From NCBI GenBank assembly GCA_937911445.1, contig CALDQY010000263.1, positions 1 to 5,533 of the forward strand: DNA of 5,533 nt. Direction: 5' to 3'. Below the pieces are notes generated by a model. That model made no database searches, had not been told where the DNA came from, and saw only the letters and a program-made list of their open reading frames with translations. Origin of the DNA: an uncultured Rhodobiaceae bacterium. Its GTDB lineage: Archaea > Thermoplasmatota > Poseidoniia > Poseidoniales > Poseidoniaceae. The position numbers were made by a program, and so were the translations under genes. This document shows positions 1 to 5,533 of the stretch, one piece after another. Position 1 is the stretch's first letter; each line of letters opens with the position of its first letter.

Positions 1-1500
1 GGTTTCTCCAAGCATATCCATTGGGAACAATGTCTTGAGTGCATTTGTAGCAACGGATTGGACAACACGTCGAATCAATCGCTCAGGAGCGGCTGAGACG
101 TCGTTGAACGATTCCATGTACTCATCGAGGTTGAGGATATCGTATCCACGAACAGCGAGAATGGAATGCACGTTTGGACCGAGAATCTTGTCACCCTCGA
201 TCATTGCCTGACTAATCCAGCGAGCGCCCTTAGCGAAATCACTTGCAGTTACGAGGTCAGCATATGCCTTGTATCGGCGGGCAACACGGTTCATGAAGTC
301 TGCTTGGTCGAGTTTGGTGAAGACCGTAGCAGCATAGTTTGACTTCAGTGCGTGGTCAGCAACTTGGCTCGCATTGACACATGTCAGGAGGTTTCCTTGA
401 TCGTGAGGGTAGAGCAACAATCGTCGACGCTTGGCAGCGCCACCGAGCGAGCCAACCTTTGGATCGGTTAAGAGGTAGCCGAGACAAGCAGTGACTTCGA
501 ACAGACGAGCGTACTTGTCTTCATCACTGGCGTTCTTGATCCACTCGTCAAGACCTGGCTCGATGCAGTGGAATTCAAGAGGAACCATTTCGGAACCTGC
601 ACCGAACATTTGTCGAACGGTCGAAGATGACATCATCCCCATCATAGTGTACAAGGAGGTCTTTCCAGTGGTGAGGAACACGTCAGTGATTCCTTCTTCA
701 CCGAAGGAGATACGTCGGTCTGGCAGGTTCACCAAGAGATTGAATGCAGTTGCAGTATCTCGGTTACCATCAACAGCTGGGTGAATCCATGTTGTTGGTT
801 TGGTCATGAGATAACCACTTGCATCCTTACCAAATCCAGCTGGAGAGTATCGAATCCATCCAAGACGGTTGTTGAACGCTACACCACGGTGCATCAATGA
901 AGGATAGTAGACCTTGTCTTGCGGATCGGAGTCTGGTACGACACCACGGTGCCCGAGACCCCAGAGGATTGGCTCCCACTCAGCAACACCATCTTCTTCG
1001 CCACTATCACCTAGGAAGGGGTGGCCACCCGAGACAGTTTCACCAGTGAGCATGGAACCACCCAATCGCTCTTCATCACCAGTTGAACAGAAGAAGAACG
1101 TCTGTGTGGTGACGAGCTGCTTTGGCGTCCACATGTTTGCATTGACAACTGTCTTTTGCTTGAGGAAGTCAGAGAGTGTGCTGATTCGGCGCTCAAACTT
1201 GAATCGTTCAGATTCAATCCAAGTAGAACCTAGGAAGAGGTTAGTGTTGAGCAACTTTGGGCGACCAGGGCCGATGTATCGTGTACGTGGGTCTCCTTTT
1301 GTATCGTCTGTTTCATGAATAGGTTCCCAAGGTCCTTGTGTTGGAATGTACTTGAGGAATTCTTCATGATCAAATGGCATCTTTTGTGCTTCCTTGACGG
1401 CATCTTCGACCTTATCCATCAACTGAACATAGGTTTCAGTTGGTGTAATTCGTCCACTTTCTTTGAATTGTTTATGCGATACTGCTCGATGTTCCCACAT
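1..1500 (-). CDS. Unknown large, probably soluble protein (C-terminus cut off by the window edge)
   Basis: The minus strand is open without a stop from the ATG at 1500 to the left edge, giving 500 residues and no end. I do not recognise the family. It opens MWEHRAVSHKQF and has no signal peptide or obvious membrane helix, so it is probably cytoplasmic. Visible features are a Gly/acid-rich stretch at residues 141-171 (GDEERLGG, GDSGEEDG), two HRGV motifs at 184-187 and 204-207, a Met/Ser run at 285-293 (TMMGMMSSS), a basic KRRR at 357-360, and a largely helical C-terminal part from about 380. No Walker A, HxH, CxxC or other standard catalytic motif stands out. The start is firm: a perfect SD lies 6 bases upstream and overlaps the stop of the preceding acidic membrane protein, so the two are likely translated together. 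Codons lean towards C-ending forms (ATC, TTC, CTC, GAC), which with the SD suggests high expression. Existence of the gene is secure; function is not. Confidence -1.
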   Translation of the reverse strand, partial: MWEHRAVSHKQFKESGRITPTETYVQLMDKVEDAVKEAQKMPFDHEEFLKYIPTQGPWEPIHETDDTKGDPRTRYIGPGRPKLLNTNLFLGSTWIESERFKFERRISTLSDFLKQKTVVNANMWTPKQLVTTQTFFFCSTGDEERLGGSMLTGETVSGGHPFLGDSGEEDGVAEWEPILWGLGHRGVVPDSDPQDKVYYPSLMHRGVAFNNRLGWIRYSPAGFGKDASGYLMTKPTTWIHPAVDGNRDTATAFNLLVNLPDRRISFGEEGITDVFLTTGKTSLYTMMGMMSSSTVRQMFGAGSEMVPLEFHCIEPGLDEWIKNASDEDKYARLFEVTACLGYLLTDPKVGSLGGAAKRRRLLLYPHDQGNLLTCVNASQVADHALKSNYAATVFTKLDQADFMNRVARRYKAYADLVTASDFAKGARWISQAMIEGDKILGPNVHSILAVRGYDILNLDEYMESFNDVSAAPERLIRRVVQSVATNALKTLFPMDMLGET

Positions 1501-1506
1501 TTTTCT

Positions 1507-1513
1507 TCACCTC
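1507..1513 (-). promoter_or_regulatory. Strong Shine-Dalgarno site of the large unknown gene
   Basis: GAGGTGA on the minus strand is a seven-base match to the complement of the usual archaeal 16S 3' end (TCACCTC). It sits 6 bases before the ATG at 1500 and shares two bases with the TGA stop (1512-1514) of the upstream gene. It fixes the start and points to translational coupling. The other starts in this window have much weaker sites or none. Confidence -1.
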
Positions 1514-2054
1514 AAAACTTCTTTTTCTTGACAGGAGTTTTTTCCTCTTCTTCAGGAGCTTCTTCTTCAGGAGTCTCCTCGGCTTCATCTTCAACGACTT
1601 GGTCTTCCTCTTCAAGGCTATCCCCATCGTCAGTTGAATCTTCTTCAACGATTTCGTCTTCAGAGATTTCTTGTTCTTCTTCGGATTCTTCATCATCACC
1701 ATCATCAGACTCAATATCTTCCATCATGATGTCCACGACTTCATCGATTTCTTCGTCTTCTTCAGGTTGAGATTCAACAACGGATTCTGATTCTTCCCGC
1801 GAAATGAGGAGCTGCAAAACAAGGCCGAGCGTTCCAGCAACGGCACCAAGTCCGATGATTTTCCCATCATTGGTTCGCTGATCGTCACCCGGCACTTCTG
1901 TTCCTGTGACTGGTGGGACTTCGTTGCCAACAACGTTCGTGACGATTTCAACTGCTGCCCATGCTGCAAATATCAACATGATAATTGAGAGTAAATTTGC
2001 GGTCGAGGCATTTGTTTTGACCCAATTTGCAAAGGGCGTTTGACCATCTTCCAT
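1512..2054 (-). CDS. Small membrane protein with two helices and a long acidic cytoplasmic-type tail
   Basis: This 180-residue protein is not one I can name. Residues 21-42 (NLLSIIMLIFAAW and onward) and 65-85 (KIIGLGAVAGTLG and onward) are two hydrophobic helices joined by a short Pro/Thr/Asp loop. From residue 87 to 171 the chain is low-complexity and almost surely disordered: by my count 50 of 85 residues are Asp or Glu, with no Lys or Arg. It ends abruptly in a basic tip, KTPVKKKKF. The hairpin would place both ends on the same side of the membrane, probably the cytoplasm. I chose the ATG at 2054 because GAGG lies 7 bases before it and a TATA-like box sits at a fitting distance; an in-frame ATG at 2078 would add eight residues but has no SD. 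The stop overlaps the SD of the next gene, which suggests a joint product, perhaps with the tail as a docking surface. That role is inference. Confidence -1.
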   Translation of the reverse strand: MEDGQTPFANWVKTNASTANLLSIIMLIFAAWAAVEIVTNVVGNEVPPVTGTEVPGDDQRTNDGKIIGLGAVAGTLGLVLQLLISREESESVVESQPEEDEEIDEVVDIMMEDIESDDGDDEESEEEQEISEDEIVEEDSTDDGDSLEEEDQVVEDEAEETPEEEAPEEEEKTPVKKKKF

Positions 2055-2061
2055 ACTCGCG

Positions 2062-2065
2062 CCTC
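2062..2065 (-). promoter_or_regulatory. Ribosome binding site supporting the later start of the acidic membrane protein
   Basis: GAGG, 7 bases before the ATG at 2054, is a reasonable partial SD. The alternative ATG at 2078 is preceded by AAGTTAT with no SD-like sequence. This site decides, moderately, for the shorter protein. Confidence -1.
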
Positions 2066-2092
2066 GCGCCGTTTGCATATAACTTGTGTGCC

Positions 2093-2101
2093 TTTAATAA
2101 A
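2093..2101 (-). promoter_or_regulatory. TATA-like promoter element upstream of the acidic membrane protein and large unknown gene
   Basis: TTTATTAAA on the minus strand resembles an archaeal TATA box. Transcription would start about 25-27 bases downstream, near 2070, which falls between the two candidate ATGs and gives a short leader containing the GAGG site. If active, it makes the two leftmost genes a unit that can be transcribed independently of the peptidase. It is called on sequence and spacing only, and the T-rich context means it could also be part of a terminator. Confidence -1.
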
Positions 2102-2107
2102 GAAAAA
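2099..2107 (-). terminator. Possible T-run terminator after the peptidase gene
   Basis: The minus strand reads TTTTTCTTT starting 8 bases after the stop of the peptidase gene. Archaeal RNA polymerase can terminate at T-runs without a hairpin, and I see no hairpin here. The run overlaps the TATA-like element, so the compact 37-base gap could both end one transcript and start the next. The run is short and interrupted, so readthrough is likely. Confidence -1.
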
Positions 2108-2115
2108 TGAATCAA

Positions 2116-3885
2116 TCACTCATCCAAGTATGCATTCCTTATTGGGTCTTCATCGAGATGGAAGAACGAGTACGTTGCCCACCATGTAATTGTATCAAGT
2201 GCATCAACGAGGTTACTCGTTCCACTCTGCTCTTCACCGTAATCTTTCCCGGTTGTATCCATCCAATCGATCATCTCATCGACTGTATCGCATGTTTGAT
2301 GGTAACACCAATACCCATCGACAAGTCCACCGAATCCCATTGTAACTGTCCCAAGATTGTCTTGAAATGTTGCGTGATCCGAGCGCGCAGTCGTATCTTC
2401 ATAGACAATAATTTCTGGACGATCTTTGGCCATCCAATCGTCAACCTTCCACGTTTCCGCATCATACCCTTCTCCAAGTAGTGGAGACATTTGTTCTTCA
2501 ACACCAATAGCATCCGAACCAATCCACATAGCCAAACCCACCATTCCTGGTTGGTTCATGACATCGTGATCGAGACTTGGCCCGATGTAAACACGCATTG
2601 GCCAAACTTCCTCATCCTTCGGATAACCATCTGGATCGACTTGTGGTTCTGGGTCGCAATTCCCTTCACCTCCACCGTGTCCATCTCCACACGGTGCACC
2701 GCCACCGCCCGGCCAGTTCACGCCAGCCATGTCGAGATTGACATAATTGGTTACCTCAACGTTCGGATTGTCTTCTTTGACCCAATAATCGGTCCAAAAA
2801 TCACTACCCCGCTTTCCACCCTCTTCTCCAGACCACAAGCAGAAGACCATTGTGTTTCGAGTGCTGTGGTCTGCCATAGCTTCTGCAACTGTCAGAACCA
2901 TGCTTGTACCTGCTGTATTATCGTAGGCACCAACACGTGTTCCGTACGTTCTTCCAAAGATGTGAGGGTCGAGCATACCGCCGTTGATCGGAGGTGCAAT
3001 GTCGAAATGAGCTCCAAAGACCATCCACTTATCGCGATCAACTTCACCCCAACGATATCCGCAGATGTTGTACGCTTCCGGATTTTGGGAACCCGTCATC
3101 AGTGAATCGTAAACGAACCGTTGCGTGATGACTTCAAGCCCAAAATTTTCCATGGTCTGAATGAGATACTGGGCAGCGTCTTCGTATGCAGCATTTCCTT
3201 GCCCTGCCCAGCGATCAAGATAACCTACGGCACCGTCAGCAAGATCTGTTGGGTCGGGCGTTTCATCCGAGATCACATTGATGTAATTGAAAACCGTTCG
3301 ACCATCAACCATTCCAGTTGAGTGACGACTACCCTCTGCCTCTGAAAAACCGGGGGCTTCTGGGCGCATGACAGAGAGAAGAACTGGGGTCACAGCACCA
3401 CCATTTGAGCTAGATGCTTGCACAGTATCCAGTGTCCCATTGTCGCCGATGACTCGGGTAATCCCCTGGGAACTCTTGTCATTGTAACCTCCTCGTTCCC
3501 ACCATGTTTTCCAAGATTCGTTGAGATTTCGAATTGGCCAATCTTCACGTCCGTAATCTCCTAGCAGAACAACAGCAGTATCGGTTCGAGGCGGTGCAAG
3601 AACTGTGAGCAATATACTCTCACCTGCCTTGAGATCAACCACAGTTGAATTTTGAACAAAGCCAGAGTCAGGATTCATCATCAAATATGGAACAAAGGCT
3701 GAGAGATCACGGTCAGCAGAAATTGTAAGACCTTGGAAGATTCCACCAATGAGCGTTTCAGGTGTGACGGTAACATCGTTTTCTCCAACTGGTCCATTAT
3801 TGTCCCCTTCTCCAAAGCAACCAGAGAGTGGGGCGAGCATCATGATGCACACAAGGCCAAACGCTCTTCGTGCATCTCTCCCCAT
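2116..3885 (-). CDS. Secreted M28-family zinc metallopeptidase, lipoprotein-anchored
   Basis: This 589-residue protein is a predicted di-zinc aminopeptidase or carboxypeptidase-like exopeptidase of family M28. The N-terminus has basic residues (R3, R6, R7), a hydrophobic stretch and the lipobox LSGC with Cys23, so the mature protein should be lipid-anchored outside the membrane. Residues 24-205 form an extra domain I cannot assign, probably beta-rich. The peptidase domain follows from about 215. All expected M28 residues are visible: H293 and D295 in AHFD, bridging D322 in YDNTAG, catalytic E354 and zinc-binding E355 in SGEEGG, D385 in NLDM, and H504 in SDHATF. A YHQTCDT motif near 528-534 matches the family's YHTxxDT signature. 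An unusual Gly/Asp/His-rich insert lies at 393-411 with C399 and C410. The ATG at 3885 gives a well-formed signal peptide but lacks a clear SD. Exact substrate cannot be read from sequence. Marine Group II archaea are known for peptide and protein degradation, which fits. Confidence -1.
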   Translation of the reverse strand: MGRDARRAFGLVCIMMLAPLSGCFGEGDNNGPVGENDVTVTPETLIGGIFQGLTISADRDLSAFVPYLMMNPDSGFVQNSTVVDLKAGESILLTVLAPPRTDTAVVLLGDYGREDWPIRNLNESWKTWWERGGYNDKSSQGITRVIGDNGTLDTVQASSSNGGAVTPVLLSVMRPEAPGFSEAEGSRHSTGMVDGRTVFNYINVISDETPDPTDLADGAVGYLDRWAGQGNAAYEDAAQYLIQTMENFGLEVITQRFVYDSLMTGSQNPEAYNICGYRWGEVDRDKWMVFGAHFDIAPPINGGMLDPHIFGRTYGTRVGAYDNTAGTSMVLTVAEAMADHSTRNTMVFCLWSGEEGGKRGSDFWTDYWVKEDNPNVEVTNYVNLDMAGVNWPGGGGAPCGDGHGGGEGNCDPEPQVDPDGYPKDEEVWPMRVYIGPSLDHDVMNQPGMVGLAMWIGSDAIGVEEQMSPLLGEGYDAETWKVDDWMAKDRPEIIVYEDTTARSDHATFQDNLGTVTMGFGGLVDGYWCYHQTCDTVDEMIDWMDTTGKDYGEEQSGTSNLVDALDTITWWATYSFFHLDEDPIRNAYLDE

Positions 3886-4010
3886 AATCTAACGCAAACC
3901 TTCTCTCTATCTCAATACTTTGCTTCAAAAACACAACTCATCACCAAACAATACATCAAGGGATGAAAAATTCGGCAACATCTTGAATATCTTTGGCGCT
4001 TAGGAAGTTC
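3886..4010. promoter_or_regulatory. Divergent intergenic region between the peptidase and the membrane sensor-like gene
   Basis: Promoters for both flanking genes must lie here, but no consensus TATA box is clear. Candidates are AT-rich patches: AAAAATT at 3966-3972 and GAATAT at 3985-3990 for the rightward gene, and an AAAGTATTGA patch on the minus strand near 3914-3923 for the peptidase. From about 3889 to 3959 the plus strand is nearly free of G, rich in A, C and T, with a pyrimidine tract CCTTCTCTCTATCTC at 3899-3913. A seven-codon reading frame begins at the ATG at 3963 and stops at 3984-3986, in frame with the downstream gene. I see no hairpin or operator-like inverted repeat. Confidence -1.
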
Positions 4011-5390
4011 GTGTCAGATGTTGGCTCGCCCTTGGACTACTACATTCGAGTGTTCAGCAACTTTGAATTCTCTGTTTCAGGTATTTTTGCACTCAACCAT
4101 ACCGTAGCCATTATCGGGGCCATAACCGGACTTTTTGTTGTCGGACTTTCTCTTCTCATTTTTAGATCTGGCAACAAGGATCTCAAAAATCAAGCTATTG
4201 GAATGATTTTACTTATTGAGGGTTTCATGGCCTTCACACTCGGTTTTTATTGGATTTACCCTTTCTCTTTAGAGGGACTTCAATCCGTTATTTGGTTGCG
4301 ACCTTTAGCAGGCATTACCGGCCTCACGAGAATGATGATGATGGTCGCCTTGGTTTCTTTTTTCTTTGAAACAGAGTGGGCGAAACGGATACGACGCATA
4401 TTCGAGTGGAAGCGCGTATGGATTCTTCCAGTTGTATCTTTTTTGATTATCTTGTACCCACTTTTGGCATACGGTGTCGATGGCGCAATTGGTGACATGG
4501 CTCACATCTATTGTGCTGAACCCTCGAATCAAGGTGTTGGAAACACTGTCTTCGGCAGCGAACTAGGTTACACCCCAGTCTGCCCGGAAACGTTTGCTGC
4601 AACATACCCGGCCATCTACGTTAGTACCAGCACAGGCCAATTTACTCTACCGATCGTCCTTATCACGAGTTTGCCGCTGGTTTTTGTGGCGATTTTTATG
4701 GCTCGCCTGGCTCGAAATCCAGAACTCGTCGATGCCAATGGTTACAACCTTGATGAAATCAAAGCCTTGCGCACAGGTTTTCTCGTGAAAGTGGGATTCA
4801 TGCTGGGGGCGGTCCTCCTCATGATTGCGCTTGCTGCTGGTTTCGGCCTCACATCTCCTGATATGACGTTGTTCAACCCCGAAACCTCAGATAACACTGG
4901 TGTTATGGCACTTGCAGTTGGAGGGGCTTTTGCCCTTCTCATGAATATCTTGTCGACACTTTTCCAAGGCGTTATCTTCACTTATGCCATCCTCAAACAT
5001 GAGGTCATGGGTATCGATGAGCGCTTGCGTAAGGGGTTCACTGCAACCACCTTCGCAGGGTTTGGCGCCCTTTCACTCCTCATTGCCTCTGAAGCGATGG
5101 AATCAGTAATCCCTGGCGGTGGATTGCTCGGCGGGCTGATCGTTGGTGTTCCACTGATTGCGCTGCGACGACCCATTCTTCGCATCTTCTCCAACCTGTC
5201 TTCCACTCTGATGCCAGAAGCCCACACAACACAAGAATTACAATATCTTGAGGTATTTGCTGCAGCTAATGCCGATGGCATCATTAACACCAAAGAGCGA
5301 ACGATGCTCGATTTACAGGCCAAGGCTTTCGGAATCAATGAGGCTCGACAACATTACCTCGAGGGACTCGGCAGCGCTGAGAACCCGTAG
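4011..5390 (+). CDS. Nine-helix membrane protein: 7TM sensor-like region plus C-terminal TerB-like domain
   Basis: This 459-residue protein (from the GTG at 4011) has hydrophobic helices at roughly 30-52, 61-83, 99-120, 135-157, 210-232, 256-279, 299-327, 343-366 and 369-386. Positive charges (RSGNK, KRIRR, RLRK, ALRR) fall in alternate loops, placing the N-terminus outside and the C-terminus in the cytoplasm. The long outer loop between helices 4 and 5 has two cysteines, C168 and C191, which could form a disulfide. The segment YAILKHEVMGIDERLRKG (325-342), followed by two helices and ALRRPI (384-389), resembles the YAIL-R-x-DI-D-RR and RPLR pattern that ends the membrane region of many 7TM histidine kinases. 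No kinase follows. Instead residues 409-453 have a DGIIN-x-x-E pattern (D422, G423, E429), then AxxFGI, as in TerB-like helical domains. A signalling or stress-sensing role is inference. AGGA 5 bases before the GTG favours that start; an in-frame TTG at 3993 would add six residues. Confidence -1.
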   Translation: MSDVGSPLDYYIRVFSNFEFSVSGIFALNHTVAIIGAITGLFVVGLSLLIFRSGNKDLKNQAIGMILLIEGFMAFTLGFYWIYPFSLEGLQSVIWLRPLAGITGLTRMMMMVALVSFFFETEWAKRIRRIFEWKRVWILPVVSFLIILYPLLAYGVDGAIGDMAHIYCAEPSNQGVGNTVFGSELGYTPVCPETFAATYPAIYVSTSTGQFTLPIVLITSLPLVFVAIFMARLARNPELVDANGYNLDEIKALRTGFLVKVGFMLGAVLLMIALAAGFGLTSPDMTLFNPETSDNTGVMALAVGGAFALLMNILSTLFQGVIFTYAILKHEVMGIDERLRKGFTATTFAGFGALSLLIASEAMESVIPGGGLLGGLIVGVPLIALRRPILRIFSNLSSTLMPEAHTTQELQYLEVFAAANADGIINTKERTMLDLQAKAFGINEARQHYLEGLGSAENP

Positions 5391-5471
5391 ATTGAGCGTT
5401 CAGACAATGCACCAAACTCCTTCATGACCGTTGGAAATGAAAGGATGTAAATGTGTCTCTAATGCGAACAT
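5391..5471. other. Intergenic stretch after the sensor-like gene; nothing certain
   Basis: No T-run follows the stop on the plus strand and I see no hairpin, so no terminator can be called for the rightward gene. No tRNA-like fold or repeat is apparent. The segment GGATGTAAATG near 5443-5453 is AT-rich, but not a convincing TATA box. Confidence -1.
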
Positions 5472-5533
5472 CTAAACCGATAGTTCGTGGTCAAGAGCCA
5501 TGGCGGAAGACGCTTCACCTTCTTCTGTTTCCA
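5472..5533 (-). CDS. Possible C-terminal end of a convergent gene entering from the right edge
   Basis: On the minus strand the frame ending at the TAG at 5472-5474 encodes ETEEGEASSAMALDHELSV before stopping. The acidic, Ala/Ser-rich composition resembles other proteins of this organism, and the position gives a normal convergent arrangement with the sensor-like gene. Nineteen codons are too few to be sure. Competing readings on the plus strand are an open frame from the ATG at 5462 (MRTSKPIVRGQEPWRKTLHL and onward to the edge) and one from the ATG at 5500 (MAEDASPSSVS). Neither has a good SD. I cannot decide between them from this window. Confidence -1.
   Translation of the reverse strand, partial: ETEEGEASSAMALDHELSV

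Noticed and set aside
491..784. Plus-strand open frame of 97 codons
   Set aside because: Also antisense to the long minus-strand gene, with no start signal or recognisable protein features.
881..952. Twelve-base direct repeat ACACCACGGTGC at 881-892 and 941-952
   Set aside because: Both copies encode the HRGV motif in the same frame of the large gene. Two copies 60 bases apart reflect repeated codons in the protein and are not a mobile or regulatory repeat.
914..1318. Plus-strand open frame of 134 codons
   Set aside because: It lies fully antisense to the long unknown minus-strand gene and has no SD or sensible composition.
1315..1770. Plus-strand open frame with a long Ser-rich C-terminal half
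   Set aside because: It is the mirror of the acidic tail: GAA/GAT-rich codons on the minus strand read as TCT/TCA serine codons on the plus strand. The minus-strand protein has plausible helices, a start site and operon spacing.
2107..2481. Plus-strand open frame of 124 codons, Cys- and Ile-rich
   Set aside because: Antisense to the C-terminal part of the peptidase; no independent support.
2491..3105. Plus-strand open frame of 204 codons
   Set aside because: Antisense to the M28 peptidase domain, whose full set of metal and catalytic residues shows that the minus strand is the coding one. The His/Cys/Thr-rich translation is typical of a shadow frame.
4742..5338. Minus-strand open frames opposite the membrane protein gene
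   Set aside because: They overlap a plus-strand gene with consistent helices, charge topology and a structured C-terminal domain; they show no start signals.

Overview
The window looks archaeal and fits a planktonic marine euryarchaeon of the Marine Group II (Poseidoniales) type. This is inferred from gene style, not from a marker gene: strongly acidic proteins, a lipoprotein-anchored M28 peptidase, an AT-rich TATA-like element, and a mixture of one very strong and several weak or absent Shine-Dalgarno (SD) sites. There is no rRNA, tRNA, CRISPR array, insertion sequence or integrase, and base composition is even, so it reads as ordinary chromosome.

Layout. Three genes run leftwards, on the minus strand. 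From upstream to downstream they are a secreted M28-family metallopeptidase lipoprotein (2116-3885), a small two-helix membrane protein with a very acidic tail (1512-2054, or to 2078 with an earlier start), and a protein of at least 500 residues and unknown function that runs off the left edge (1-1500). The last two are tightly coupled: the perfect SD of the large gene overlaps the stop codon of the acidic protein. The peptidase is separated from them by a T-rich gap with a TATA-like element, so it may be its own unit. A short divergent intergenic region (3886-4010) separates these from a rightward gene (4011-5390). That gene encodes a nine-helix membrane protein resembling the membrane half of 7TM sensor kinases, but ending in a small TerB-like domain in place of a kinase. 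After it, 5391-5533 holds no certain gene; the best candidate is the last 19 codons of a convergent minus-strand gene.

How the genes fit together. The peptidase would degrade peptides or proteins outside the cell membrane, in line with the known protein-scavenging lifestyle of Marine Group II. The acidic membrane protein and the large unknown protein are probably made together and may work together; the acidic tail could be a docking surface for the large soluble protein. The membrane sensor-like protein is transcribed divergently from the peptidase, which allows a regulatory link but does not prove one. The most novel items are the unknown large protein with its acidic membrane partner, and the kinase-less 7TM/TerB-like protein.
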